Source: Apostichopus japonicus
Taxonomy: Eukaryota; Echinodermata; Holothuroidea; Aspidochirotida; Stichopodidae
Reading direction: 5' to 3'
Assembly: GCF_037975245.1 (NCBI RefSeq)
Contig: NC_092569.1
Coordinates: 25,991,168 to 26,055,167 of the forward strand
Length of the DNA: 64,000 nucleotides
Under the pieces are notes generated by a model, which worked only from the letters and a program-made list of their open reading frames with translations, was not told where the DNA came from and did not search any database. Made by a program: the position numbers and the translations under genes. Below are positions 31,780 through 44,599 of this stretch, piece after piece; positions within the stretch are counted from its first letter, which is position 1; each line of letters opens with the position of its first letter.

Positions 31780-34058
31780 TTATATCGAAAAGAGTTCATA
31801 TTATGTTTAAGATGAGTCACACGAAAGCGACTCGCTAGTAAATTAACCACCATAGATAAATCTACCACTAACGGCAACTGATAATTCTTCCATTACGTTG
31901 ACTGAGTAATTTGCGCATGCGTATTAATTAGTACTATCAAACGTTTCCATAACTTTTGTCACTTTGAAGGTTCGCGATGGCACTTGTAAGGTAGTGTGAA
32001 GTGGAGTGAAACTAACTCTAGATAGGGACGTGTTTATTTACTATATCCAGATAACACATGCAGGGAACCCGAACGACTAATACAGCTACTGAATATCTCA
32101 GGTTTTTATCCTTTGTGAAATTACTGGTGAAGAGAAATATACTTCTATATTTCACCGCAGTCTGATTTACATTGTTGGTTTGGTTTTGTATATACTACGT
32201 GAAAAGCGATCTATTAAGGTTATAAGAATTGCGCGTAAATCTGTTATTATGAAGTCAGATAAGGGTCGCTCATATTTTATTTCCATCGAGTTATTAGCAA
32301 ACTTTGAACTTTCGTGTTTGTACTTATATTTACTCACAGGGCATTTTGTAAATAAAAATTGATTGGAGCTTTCGAAAATAATGACACTTTAAAAAAATAA
32401 AAGGTGCACTCATTAATTCCCAAAAAAATAATTGGAAAGGGGTATCTTTTACCAAAAAGGGGAGTTATATTTGCTAACTGGCACTGTTGAAGATGTTCCC
32501 TTGTGTCCCGTGTCTTTTCAGTGGCAAAGGCACGTTACTTACACAAGCTTACAAGCAGCGGGGCGGAAGGGCCCTTCCATGCAGGATCCACAGTGGGTTG
32601 CGTATAAAGTCGTGGCGGGTGCATAAGCTATAATTACAAAATCCCTATGTATTGCCCACCCTGGAAAAAAAATTGTATTCATATGTATTCTTCTAACAGA
32701 GACATGCAAGGCTTATTTGTGCAGTGGTTCATACCCTGCAAGTTGTCCACTCATCTGCACTCCAGCTTCTGAACAAGATGGCCTCGCTCTTCGGGTTTTG
32801 CTCTTGAATAGTTCTTGAAGTAATAAATATGATTGACAGAAGGATTTCACTACATCGCCAAACCTATTATATTCGCAATATAACTCGGCTTTACAATGTA
32901 TATCTTTGAGTTTTACATAGGGTTCACAGTGTTCACGCATATGGGTCCAAGGCTTAGGGGAGGATTACGGTGGTAGGGGGGGGGCAAGGGACACTTGCTC
33001 CTCCCCCACCCCGAGCTTTTCCCCAGACCTTGAGTTGGCAGGTTATTAATTATAATTATGGTAGGTTATGCCACAGCAATACTGACAACTCTGCGATAGT
33101 TTTATACTTATTCATAGTGTCATTACACAGGCATGCCATAGAACAGATAGACTCATTGTAACGATTCTAATTGTCTTCCAGTTGTTACTTTTCATGTCGC
33201 TCTATAATCTGGCAACACTTTTATGCAGAAAGCATAATTACATATTTAAATACACAACTAGTGCTGGGAAACAAGCTACATTGCATTTATATTACATCTC
33301 GGGGCTTTATAAATCCAAAACTGCTCAAATAAACCACGCCGTCGATTTTGGACTAAGAGTTTTTCTAAGGATCAAACCGTGTTTTTGAACTCGGATTTTC
33401 AGGTCCCACACGACCGGATGTAGTCATATGTCAAGGAATGAAGATCGGATGTAGTCAAACGTCAATGACAATGAAGACCGTTACCCTATATGTAAAATAA
33501 GTTTTTGAAATTTTGAAAGCCGGGGTATTTTGTTCCGATTTTAAAAATCCGGTCGTGACCTTGAACTCGAATTGCCAGGAGCCAAATGTGTTCTTATAAT
33601 TAAAATCTAGAGAACAGCCGTGACGGATTCTTGTACTCCAATTTCCAATCATCAACAGGGACGGCCGGGGGGGGGGGGCTGGCTGTGATCTTGGACTTGG
33701 TTTCAAAGGACTCGATCATGGCGTTGTTCTTGGGTATAGCACGAGTACAACAGTGATATTGGAGTCAAGTCGTATAAGGACTCCGTTTACGTCTTGAACT
33801 AAAAATGTTGGGGACCTGCATGGCCATGGTCTTGGACTCGAATTTAAAAGACTCTATCTGGTTTATTACTCGGATAAGACCCCTGTTTCTGTTTACATCA
33901 TTTCTGCGCTAAGGGTTTGCCACATGTTTATATTTTTGTTCAATATGTGCATGCGTATATCTAAATACTTTAAGGTGTAACACACATGCTAGACACTTAA
34001 GTTAATTACAAGACTACAAGTGTACCTGAGCTTCGAAGGACACCGTTCTACTTTCCAT
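31780..34058. other. Intergenic DNA; degenerate motif repeats at 33370-33850
   Basis: No supported gene. From about 33370 to 33850 a loose motif of the type CTTGGACTCGAATTT recurs several times with varied spacing, an old decayed tandem repeat. G/C runs occur near 32975-33010 and 33667. Confidence 0.4.
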
Positions 34059-34066
34059 TACGCACA

Positions 34067-35423
34067 CAGGGGCGTAACCAGGATTTTCCAATAGGGGGGG
34101 GGGGCGCCAGGCATGAATGATCGCCGTCCTGGGGGATGGGTCTAAGGGGAGGGGTGTACAATTTTTGCTTTCAAAGAAGGGCTGAAATGCAAAATGGTGT
34201 CATATGCATGGGCGGCGATCCGTACTTCCGAGTGGGGGGGGGGGGGGATATGACCTTGTTGACTATCTAAGCGTAGCGCCACCATGAGTTGGCGCGAAGC
34301 GTACAAGAAAATTTTGGGATTAACAAACCCTCTAGATGGCCGGAAACGGCACTTCCCGAGGTTTCCAAGCGGCATATACCCAACTTTAAAATAGGGATGT
34401 CATGTCCGAAATATCTCATAATCAGGATCCAAAATACTTTTTTTTTTAATTTCGGGTGTTATTTTGGGAAAATTGCCCCTGTCAATCTTGTTTCAGGCGC
34501 AACGTTATAATGTTCGAGAGCTCTGTTATATTATTCGATGAAGAAAATGGCCTCATGCAGGCTATTATAGGCCTATACACATGCAATACACAATTACACA
34601 TAGTTACATTCCTAGGTACCGATTGCTAGGGCATCCAGGTGAAACGTGTATTAAGCATTACCCTGGTTACATGAGATTCTCAGCTGTTCGGGGGAACATG
34701 TACGTGTGTAGGCCTACTATAGGGCCTATATGAATACTATGAGGGTGCCTATATGTACTATATCAATACCGTGGGCGCAATAATACATTTTGTTGTTATA
34801 GGGCCAATGAAGCCTACAGTCAACTATTTTTGCTTTATAAAGACGCTTTATTTGAAAAGATCGCACTGCGTTTATGGTAGGCGAGAAATGAAGCTAAAAA
34901 AGAGCCGTACATTAACGAAGATGCATAAATGTAGGCATGAAAATATTCTTATCCCTGGCATTTGGTGGGGGGGGGGGGGGGATATGGTGCATTACATCCC
35001 CTCCACCCATTTTCATGGGGGGATATATCCCCCCTCCACCCAGGATCGCCGCCCATGGCCATATGTGATCCATTTTTCGACCTTAATAATAAGCAACATT
35101 TCCAGTAAATATGGACACAAAATGCACAATTTAGTATGGCTGGCATGTCATTTAGTGTTTATAGTGATAATACAAACACAATTACCATCTATGTTTCTAA
35201 AACTATTATGCCGCCGAACTTCGCCAGAACCTTTTTTTGGCAATCAAAAAATAAAGCATACGGGAGGGGGGGGGGGGGGTTGAGCGATCACCGACATCTC
35301 ACATAAAGGTCGTCATCAATTTTTTTTTTTTTTTTTTTTTTTTTGCTAAACTTTTTTTTTTTGGTGACGGCCAATAGGGGGGGGCGCGCGCCTGTTGCGC
35401 CCCCCCCCCTGGATACGCCCCTG
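34067..35423. mobile_element. G-rich TIR transposon relic, about 1357 bp
   Basis: The left end is CAGGGGCGTAACCAGG and the inverted right end is CAGGGGCGTATCCAGG. The 5-bp sequence GCACA borders both ends (34062-34066, 35424-35428), which may be a short or decayed target duplication. The interior has poly-G tracts, a T-run of about 25 at 35319 and, inverted, the module shared with 28488-28592. No transposase is seen. Confidence 0.7.
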
Positions 35424-35431
35424 GCACATCA

Positions 35432-36510
35432 ACTTGACTTTGTTTTGACAACCCGCAGCTACGACGTTACTGGAAAATTGTAATATGAGAGCTATGAATA
35501 GTAATTGGGAATATCATATCAGCCCTATGCACGTGTCATTGTTTCTTTTATTAATACGTCACTCGTGCTTCCCGATATCATGAGTGAATAATATTGATGT
35601 ACCATTTTTGTTTTCATCAGCAAAAGGGAAAAAATGAAGGAAATACTTGCAAAGATTGTTAACTGTTAATGGGAAATTTAAGTCAAGTTAGATCTACGGT
35701 GCATGTATATCCATAGAGAAAACAAAAGAATGCTACGGTACCTATTTACGATGGGATTAGTCATATCTGTGTTACATTGTTTGAATTATCCTCGAATTAC
35801 ACAATGCCGTAGAATTCAGAATAAGCCTACATATTAAAAAACAAAATTGGCTTATCTGTTGTTAGAATGCGTCATAACGCCGTTACGTAAACTTAGAATT
35901 TCCGTTGACCTTGACAGAGTTGGACTGGTTGTAAGTTTATTATTGAATGAGACTAGTGTAAATTGTGGTACATATACTGGGCCTATACCATGGGCGAAAG
36001 GGGTATACGTCCATCAATGCATCGATAGTGCCTTTCCTTTCATTTATTGACACCAACAGGGGAGGAGAGGGGGGGGGGGATATACTTAGCGGAATTATCC
36101 CCATGTTATGACTGAACTTCAAACCTGTGCTGACTGTACCCGGACTGACTGAAGCCTTCACTTATAAAAACTGTAGCAATGTGTCCCCCGAGAAAGGGTA
36201 GGTCGATTCCAGCTGTTAATTAGAAACCCAACCACCCAATCCCAACCACCCCTCACACATTCCCGATGGAGGTTATCGCATGTATGTAGAAAAGTGTAGG
36301 GTGTGTGATTACACCTGTTAACATTTACCAATATATGTTATCATTCAAGTACAAAGGCCGTTGTTAAAGCAATTTGACAGGAAGGAAACTATTATGCACT
36401 ATACACTTGAAACCGATCTTTTAATTATAGCATTTGTTCTCTTATCAGAAAGTATGACTAAAAATAGTTGTCAAAGAGACAACTCAATATAAATATAGGC
36501 TATAATAATC
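35432..36510. other. Intergenic spacer
   Basis: No gene, RNA or element ends recognised. There is a G-run at 36062-36080. Confidence 0.5.
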
Positions 36511-36511
36511 A

Positions 36512-36580
36512 GCGCATTGAGACTTAAGTGTGTATTTGCGCTTTATAAGAACTGTGTATTATTATTATTATTACTAGTAA
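36512..36580 (+). mobile_element. LINE/SINE 3' tail with (TTA)n
   Basis: GCGCTTTATAAGAACTGT leads into ATTATTATTATTATTA. The same tail occurs at 40453-40492 and a related one (GTGCTATATAAGACA + TTA repeat) ends the CR1/L2-like fragment near 9620-9680. This points to a common 3' end family. Confidence 0.55.
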
Positions 36581-36589
36581 AATGGATTC

Positions 36590-39500
36590 GCGCTATTATA
36601 GAAGATGTTTCTGTCATTGGGTCATAGTTATTTTCCGTTAACCTCCCTATATATACTAAATGGCTCGGTGTTCTTGTTCGGTTTCTAATTCATTTTTTTA
36701 TGCCTGTAGGGATTTATATGATACCGATCTATGGTATGCACATGATATGAATGGTTAGGAGAAGGGTATCCCACTTTACCCACCGAACGATTTGGGTAGG
36801 GGAATGAACCTTTATATGGACGGGCTGAATAGTCCGATCAACAATATTTCGAATGAGGGATGTGTTTGTGAGGTCGTTGAATGCAGTCCCTTGTAGTGGA
36901 ATCTTGGGTATCTGGGGGTATTTGGGGGAATCTGGGGGTATTTCCCAACATAAAATCGAAGTGTAGACCGCAAATGGTATACATTCTGAGGAATTTCTTA
37001 GCCTACTATAAGTTAAGTCTATAATTAGGTCTAAACGCAAGCTTGTGCTAATAGATACTTTTGAATTTGAAGAAAACAAAATCCCCGACTGAACGTTTGT
37101 TTCTTTTTTATGCCGACAGACGATGGTGGATTCCTCCTCTCCATCCACCCCCCTCCCCACATCCCCTTTGCACGCCCAAAAATCTTCAACGATTGAAAGG
37201 TAACTTGTTGACCGTTTTACTAATTAATGCAGAGATGCCAGTGAAACAGAACCAGAACAAAACAAAACCCAGGCTCCATGATTATATATACGTTACCGCA
37301 CTTTTGCCAGAAATTAATATCATACAAACGTTTACAATCCTATATACCACATACATCACGCGTAAAAATAAACAATGACACCACACACACAAAAAAGCGA
37401 CTAGATTTGTATTTATAAGTTCCAATGTATCATGAATATATGAATGGAAGCGGGTCCATATGTATATTACCTGCTATTCCAAGTGTCATAATCAATACAG
37501 CCTCTGAAAGGCTTTGGCCTCACTCTATTGTTTATTACAGTTGATCTATTATAGTTTCTATTCAGTCGAGCAAAATCTACGGAGTTGTTTAAAGAACACC
37601 AATAATGCAATGGAACAGTGTTAATTGTTTTTATGCTCGCAGTACAATGATTTGCCTATCATAGGAATCCCGGACTTGCTGAATAAGCAAAATGTGGGAG
37701 TGAAAGTTTTTACATTTCTATTGTGCTGCTAAAGGATGTTTCTGTAGAATTTTGAGATTGCAGAAAGAAAGAAAGTTATATCACGTTTGAACACCAGTGC
37801 CTTTTAATTGACTTTCTTGCATAAAAAATCAGATCATAACGTCACGTGTCTCACACCAATGTGATTCCGGGAAACGTCTTATTCATAAAGGAAGGTCATG
37901 GTTTTTGGAATTCCGGTTTATTTCAACCTTTGCAGTACCTTGTTAGGTTGATGCTGGGGTTATACATATCCAACATGCTACCTTTATTTATAATACATGT
38001 GGTTTCGATGCCCTTATCGCAAACGGAAACTTGTTACTCATCAAATCATGACGTCACTGTTTACGGCATTTTTTAGTTTATAAGTCAGAGGTCAACCATT
38101 GGATACTATATGAATTATTATGCAATGCCTCCGTGTTACACGGTTAATGCGGAGGGGATATAAACAACTGTACTGCACTGGTTATCTTGTTACCATACCA
38201 GTATAGGTGCGTCAAACTGTAGGGTATGTGGATGTACTTCGTACCGTATCGAATCAATCATGTCAATAAAGTGATAATGATCAAGTTAGTAATGTAGCTT
38301 AAATAAACAAATAAAAGAAATACTATAGTGGTGACAAATTCAATTCATTAAATACTCATATCAAATTCTTAAGGTTGATCCTGCCTATACGTATCCATGT
38401 TATAAAATATGTTTCCTATATTATAAGCGATGGTTTGATGAATACATTGGAAGAGGACGAGAACAGCCGATTGGGGAGGGGGGGGGGGTGAAGGGAATGG
38501 GATAAATACAGAGATTACCTAGGCACACGACAAGCTTTCCACAGGTCTTTTTCTGCAACATTTCGAAATATGAGCTAACTGTATAATCATACCCCGTACA
38601 AGCTTTTATTTTCCCAAAAAAATCGATTGTTATGGCAGTCATGGACTGCCAGCCCATGGGGGGGGGGTCTAAGGGCAGGTATGACAGCCCCACCCCACCC
38701 CCGCCGCCAGTGAGACTTTTTTTCTATAATTATAGTGCTTAAATGCGAAATGATGCGGTCCTTTGCAACTTATAAAGGAACTTTTATATTCCAAATATTG
38801 CCTTCATATTCGTGAAAATGATCAAGATTTTTGAGATCAAAGTTTGCAACATTTCACTGTTTACACAACAAACATATTATACTCTATTTAATTCTCGAGG
38901 GTCCGGAGGGGGAGCTGGTACGTTCTAACTATAGAACAAATACTGATAAAAGCTTTGTCACGTGATATATTAAAAGGTAAATGTGTGGATACAGAAAGTA
39001 AGTACGTTGTCTTTTAATTCCCAAACCATGCTGGTATAGCATGAAGTTTTTGAAATTTAAAAATTTCTGTGCAACTCTGCATAACGCTAACTAGCTTGTT
39101 TTTTTTTACTATTATTATTGTTTTAATATATAGGGTGCATTCTTTTGGTCTTTTCATTCTAAAAATATTTAATAACGCATTCACATATTTAAATTGATTA
39201 ATTGTTTAACTTTATTGCACATTATATAAGCTTCAATGTAAAGAACGTTCTGTGAAGAAAATCAGCGCCAAACTTATGCAGCGGGGACGTCAACTTGAAA
39301 GCAGAATGAAGCCTGCAAGCACTATAATTTACTAGCCTATTATATAGGCTACTTATATATACCATTGCTCCCAGGCTCATATATAATGCTGAACAAAGTA
39401 TGGTAGAATTTAACCGAAAGTAAATATAAAAGTGATTTTAAAGAACCGAAATCTATAAACATTAAATGGATTGGTGATTTTCTCTTTGGGTTTACGTGGA

Positions 39501-40450
39501 GGGGGCGGAGGGGGGGGGGGTGGGGGAATGGGTTTTTCCGAACCCCGAGACTCCCCTTTACTGGAATATAGCCATGCATGCCTTTGTCACATACGGCGTT
39601 TACGTGTGTGTTTACTATTACTGTAGCATATGGGGTCTGTGGATTCATCCGATTTACACAATTATTGTTCTGTAATTTTATATTATGAAATTATTTCGCG
39701 AAAAAATTATCATATAGAAATGAAATTACTCTAACGGTTCATAATATTCCAATATTTTTCGACAACCGATCGAAGGAAGAGCGTGGAAATGAATTTCATT
39801 CAGCTTTTTTACTTGGGAGGGCACTCATGGTTTGGACAAGAAAAGCAGATTGCTCGCGTATACCAACCCTCTCTTTACCCCTCACCTCCCCCCTCACCCT
39901 ATCCCCCCCCCCCTTACACACCCTTCATTCTACAAAATGTGAACTTCTTGAACTATGAAATATAACCAGGCCTATGTGTTAAGTGGAAGGGTCAAAGATC
40001 ATCGTTCTCTCTAGTTTGGTCCGTTAACTATATGTCAATCTTCTATCCCACCACAGTATCTAAGAAAGAGTAAGAAACTATGTGTTTTCCCTTTTCTCGA
40101 TTTTTGTGTGTGTGCATGCTTGATATATATATGTTGCCCATTTTTTTTTAATGATTCCTACACGTAGAAAAACGTAACACCAAGTCGAATTAAAAAAATG
40201 AAGCATTCCACATATTTAGCTAATATTTGACAACTGGATATCTTTGAAAACTAGAATAGCTGTACAAGCAAACTTAATATTCATATACTGTCATCCTTTT
40301 CAATTTTTCTTTATAGCAAAGTTAGTTATGAAAACAATAACATGATTTCACATATTCAGATCAGATCCAATAGAAAATCATTTTAATTGCACGGACAAGT
40401 TTTGTCACATAATTTTGTCACATAAATCGAGATGAGGTTTTTAACGTTGT
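36590..40450. other. Intergenic DNA without supported genes
   Basis: AT-rich. G/C runs occur near 37140, 38465-38490, 38655-38705, 39495-39525 and 39880-39912. Near 38640-38700 a G-rich piece with TCTAAGGGCAGG resembles part of the G-rich TIR family. No coding signal is recognised. Confidence 0.45.
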
Positions 40451-40452
40451 TT

Positions 40453-40492
40453 TGCGCTTTATAAGAACTGTATATTATTATTATTATTATTA
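40453..40492 (+). mobile_element. LINE/SINE 3' tail with (TTA)n, second copy
   Basis: TTGCGCTTTATAAGAACTGT is identical to the tail near 36538 and is followed by TATTATTATTATTATTATTA. Only the extreme 3' end is recognisable. Confidence 0.55.
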
Positions 40493-40499
40493 AATGCCG

Positions 40500-42480
40500 G
40501 ACAAAAACAAGTCACAATGCCTAGCTATGACTATTCAATTGTTTAGCGATTGTCCTTGAATCTTGACTGAAAAACACAAAAATCAACCTATTTTTGTAGT
40601 TTTTTCGTTTGTTCGTTTCATCCTCTTTATTCATTAAGAGGAGAAAGCGAAGTGGGGTCACAGCGACAGGAAACGTTGAGTTTCTATGAGGTATTGTACG
40701 TAGGACCTTAATAATAGTGACGTCACCATTTGATTGTTTCTGATTTTTTTAACAATATATATATTCTCTCTGAAATTGTTTTTGCATGATATTACAGGGA
40801 ATATGCGCAACATCTTTGCACGTGCAAATATTTCATATCTCCATGAAAGGCAACAGGAATTTAAATAATATTTAAACAATGTTATCTAAAAAATATACAT
40901 AAACGTACAGATTTCAGGGCTTATATTAATCTATCGAGCCGGATCATGAGTCTGTTTATTATCGTGGGTAGTCCCCCCCCCCCATTGTTATTCATATTCT
41001 TCCTGTTTAAGCTTCATTTATGGTCATCTAATATACATGTCAATGTTTCTAAACTAAATATCAAGCTTACCGCTTAAGATTTCTCAATCGAAATTGATAT
41101 GTGTTGTCTTTAAGGTTAATCATATTTTATATTTTTTAATATTTTTTTGCAGTGACGGAACTTGAAGACTCTAAGTTAATAAGTGAAACAATAAAACCTT
41201 ATTTTTAGGATAAGGTGAAGCGCTGTGTGTTAACAGAAGAAAGATTTACAGTTTAATAATTAATACTTCAGAGGAAACTAGGATGAGTTAATACTATTTT
41301 TACAATACACCGATGTGTTTAGTCAACAATAACAGCGCCTTATGAATTTGCATGTATGGTGTAAGCTGTTAATGTATAGTATTAACAAAGTCAGCAGGTG
41401 AAATACCTGAATGGATTCACAATAGATGGTTCATCACATATTATATGTTCGGTTATTCATTCATGTATGTAGTATGTACAGCGGGCGGTTGACGGGGGGG
41501 TGGGGGTGTAGGAGGGAAGGGGCGTTGGGAGTTGTGGGGCGGTATGAATGGCGTCGAAAGCTATATCAACAAGTGAGTGACAGACAACCGTAAGGATTTT
41601 TGGCCATCACCGGGAAGAAGTTTAGTTTTGAATTAGATGTCACGGTGTCCCTGATGGTCCCTTAAAAATTTCGATTATTGTATGTCCAACGAATTTCAGT
41701 GTTGACTTGGGCAAACCAGAAATTAGACTTTCGTCGAAAGTCCGAGGAAATAATGGAAAATTATACAAAATTAAGGAGGTATATGAAACGAAAAATTGAC
41801 CTTGTGATTGATCCAGCTGAAAGATTTTGCGCTGCCGCATGGATTTCTACAGTTGATAAAATTAAGGGGAGGGGGCGGGGGTGTTAGAACCAGAAACATA
41901 AAAACTAACTTCAAATTTCATAAGTAGGTGGAGGAGGAAGTGTCCCATGCTCCCTATTCCAAAGCCCATTTGTTTAAAGTAACAGGGCGTCGATCCTTTT
42001 TGAAAGAAATTAGAACATTCGTGAAGTCACTTTTATACCTGATCTGTACCCATCCCCCTCTCATCCTTCCCCTCCCCTCCCATCCCCTCCCATCCCCTCC
42101 CTCAGTTGCCCCGCGAATATCCCTGCAGCCTATGCAAACCTTACGTACTTGCGGGCTACTATAGTCTGATGTTAAGCGGAATGTTTTACTTTACTTGTAA
42201 GAGACGATAATATGTGGGTGGGTGGGTGTTTTTTGTGGGGGGGGGGGTCGTAGGATGCCCCATTATCCGCAGGAAACTAGCCTTCAACAATGTGATATTT
42301 CAAGGAGGGATGTTTTATATTTGAAACGGACACTGGTGAGAAAAATTAATTGGTGAATTACTTTTGCATTATAGGCTTTAGGAGACTAGGAGCCAGATCC
42401 GGTGGATGAGGGCGTGGGAATGGGTTGGGGTAGAGGTGTACGCGGAACCGGTGGTTCGGGGAAAGACTTACGTCCAGTAA
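40500..42480. other. Intergenic DNA without supported genes
   Basis: AT-rich with a G-run at 41488 and a C/T-rich tract at 42050-42105. No gene or element is recognised. Confidence 0.45.
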
Positions 42481-42483
42481 AGG

Positions 42484-42540
42484 TCGATGTATCCTTTCCT
42501 TGCTAAGGTTAGCTTATAAGGAGGTTTGACTAATACTTGA

Positions 42541-42576
<36 letters not shown>

Positions 42577-42583
42577 TATATAG
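42484..42583. repeat. About 60-bp dispersed repeat followed by (TA)n, copy 1
   Basis: TCGATGTATCCTTTCCTTGC, AAGGTTAGCTTATAAGGAGG and TTTGACTAATACTTGATTCA are followed by TA units (42545-42575). A copy with a few changes lies at 44424-44484 and is again followed by a long (TA)n. This looks like the 3' end of a retroelement with a TA tail. Confidence 0.75.
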
Positions 42584-42599
42584 TAAATCAATAAAGAAT

Positions 42600-42739
42600 A
42601 ACACACCAGAAAAATTCCACTTCACGACCGGTTTCGTCCTTTTGGGACTCATCAGGCGAAGGTAGGAATCGAACCCCGGAGCTTCGTGTCACGAACCTAA
42701 GCCCGTACCACTCGACCACAGTGATTCTACTGGTGTGTT
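42600..42739 (-). mobile_element. Short element with tRNA-like region and hammerhead ribozyme
   Basis: The element is bounded by inverted repeats AACACACCAG (42600-42609) and CTGGTGTGTT (42730-42739). On the minus strand the 5' half has an A box (GGTCGAGTGGTACGGGC) and a B box (GGGTTCGATTCC), as in a tRNA-derived SINE head. The 3' half carries a hammerhead ribozyme (see the separate entry). No coding capacity. It lies between two TA tracts and the open state of the motif suggests a recent or selected copy. Whether it moves as a SINE, a retrozyme or part of a Penelope-like element cannot be decided here. Confidence 0.75.
42621..42660 (-). ncRNA. Type I hammerhead self-cleaving ribozyme motif
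   Basis: On the minus strand: stem I 5' strand TTCGC (42660-42656), catalytic core CTGATGA (42655-42649), stem II GTCC/GGAC with loop CAAAA (42648-42636), GAAA (42635-42632), stem III formed by A-CCGG-T, then TC with cleavage predicted after C at 42626, and the stem I 3' strand GTGAA (42625-42621). All core nucleotides of the family are present. Stem III has no loop, as in known animal type I hammerheads that work best as dimers. Confidence 0.85.
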
Positions 42740-42858
42740 AAAGCGTATAAATTGGCTTTGAATAACTGTCTTAAGGGCGTATTACCCAAGTATTAAGATT
42801 GTACAGAGTGCACCCCTGGCGCTTTGAATCTGACAATCTTTACACAATTTTACACAGA

Positions 42859-42899
42859 ATAGATATATATATATATATATATATATATTTTCATTTATA

Positions 42900-42933
<34 letters not shown>

Positions 42934-42951
42934 CAGATATATTTTCATTTA

Positions 42952-42989
<38 letters not shown>

Positions 42990-42995
42990 CATATC
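42859..42995. repeat. Interrupted (TA)n microsatellite
   Basis: TA tracts alternate with two copies of ATATTTTCATTTATATATAT and single CA units. The open frames reading IYIYIY are artefacts. Confidence 0.9.
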
Positions 42996-42999
42996 CACA

Positions 43000-43640
43000 C
43001 ATACATCCAGGTCACGTGAGTAATTGTTATATGTATTTACGAAGTCCATGGTAGTTTTTTATCTTTGTTCTTCCTCAAAAATGCCACAATTAGTTCACCA
43101 CCAGTTATAAAGAGCTTTGGTAACTATTGACAATGGCCAGCCTGCGTGCGTGGTTCAAGGAAGTTTGACACGGAATAAAGTCACATGCTCGCGGAGGCAT
43201 GAGGAATGTCACCTACCATGAAAGACTACAGTTATTACATATAGGCCTAACTGTTGCACTATAAAACGAGGGCAACTATATATATCTACCGCATGCATGG
43301 TCGGTAAATATCACAAGACTCTTGCAAATGAACTCTTCTGGGATTTGGGTCCTTGACATTCCAATTTCATTTTCTTTCGAAACAAATATTGCACGACACT
43401 GATATTCATTATAGTTGCCGATAATATCTTATTTTAGAGAGAATTCTTAAATAGAACCAAATGTCTAAGATGAGAAATTTTGTGTTTGACATAAGGAGTT
43501 ATAGAAAAAGGACGAAAATTAGTCTTCATCTCTATATAACTGTCGGGATTGCTCGTTATTTTGTTGTTAGATGAATATTACAAGCCCGTAACTATAGAAA
43601 AGTACTGTCGGGATTACGAAAATATTACAAGCATGTTATA
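43000..43640. other. Intergenic spacer
   Basis: No gene, RNA or repeat is recognised. Confidence 0.5.
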
Positions 43641-43647
43641 GATTATC

Positions 43648-43985
43648 ACATTGCATTACTTTGCATTGCATTGCATTGCATTGCATTAAATTACATGACA
43701 TAACAATAACTTACATTACATTACATTGCATGACATAACAGTGCCTAACATTGCGTGACATTACATTAAATAACTATACATTACATTATATTGCATTCCA
43801 TTGCCTGAACCTTACAGTAAATGACATAACAGTGCGTTACATTACATGACATAACATTACATAGCAGTACATTACATCACATTGCATTACAATGCATGAC
43901 CTTACATTAAATTAAATTACATAGCAGTACTTACATTGCATTACACTACACTACATTACATTACATTGCATTACATAACATTGTA
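43648..43985. repeat. Degenerate (CATTA)n array
   Basis: About 340 bp consist of variants of ATTACATTGC, ATGACATAAC and similar 5-bp-based units. It begins with five clean TTGCA units at 43658-43685. Confidence 0.88.
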
Positions 43986-44194
43986 TGGTCTATAACCACA
44001 ACAACCTCCTTCCTCTTAAAGAAAAAATCAAATGTAACCATGCCATGTCATGTGAATGTATATATGCCTTTGAAATTGTTCTGGTGGAGAGTAAAATGCG
44101 AGAGTTTTCTATGTAACAGTTACGTCACGTTATCGACATATATGGGAGCTGTAGTACAGGCTTCTATACCCTACACCATGTAATCTTTACTGCA

Positions 44195-44335
44195 GTGAAT
44201 TTAAATCGATGATATGTAGAATTAAACTGGTATATGTCGATTTAAATCGGTAGAAGTCAATTTAAGCTGCTGGAAACTGGTATAAGTCGAAGGAAATTGG
44301 TATATGTCGATTTAAATCGGTATAAGTCGATCTCC
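44195..44335. repeat. Short tandem motif GGTATATGTCGATTTAAATC
   Basis: Three to four imperfect units of about 35 bp with CTGGTATATGTCGATTTAAA, near 44229, 44278 and 44300. TCGATTTAAATCG is self-complementary. Confidence 0.6.
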
Positions 44336-44423
44336 CTCCCACGATTTGAGACTGATGGCCCGCCATATCGGCGGAGTCCAAATCATCTTCGGTTTCAGTT
44401 GTCCAGTACAGGAGTTTCGTTGT

Positions 44424-44532
44424 CGATGCATCCTTTCCTTGCAAAGGTTAACTTATAAGGAGGTTTGACTAATAATTGATTCAGTCAATTCTTTTATGTT
44501 TATATAAATATATAAATATATATATATATATG

Positions 44533-44592
<60 letters not shown>
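44424..44592. repeat. About 60-bp dispersed repeat followed by (TA)n, copy 2
   Basis: Matches 42484-42543 at all but a few positions (TCGATGCATCCTTTCCTTGC...). After a short spacer it runs into TATAAATA and TA units up to 44592. Confidence 0.8.
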
Positions 44593-44593
<1 letters not shown>

Positions 44594-44599
44594 ACGTAA

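Noticed and set aside
42782..43023. ORFs reading IYIYIY on both strands
   Set aside because: Translation of (TA)n microsatellite.
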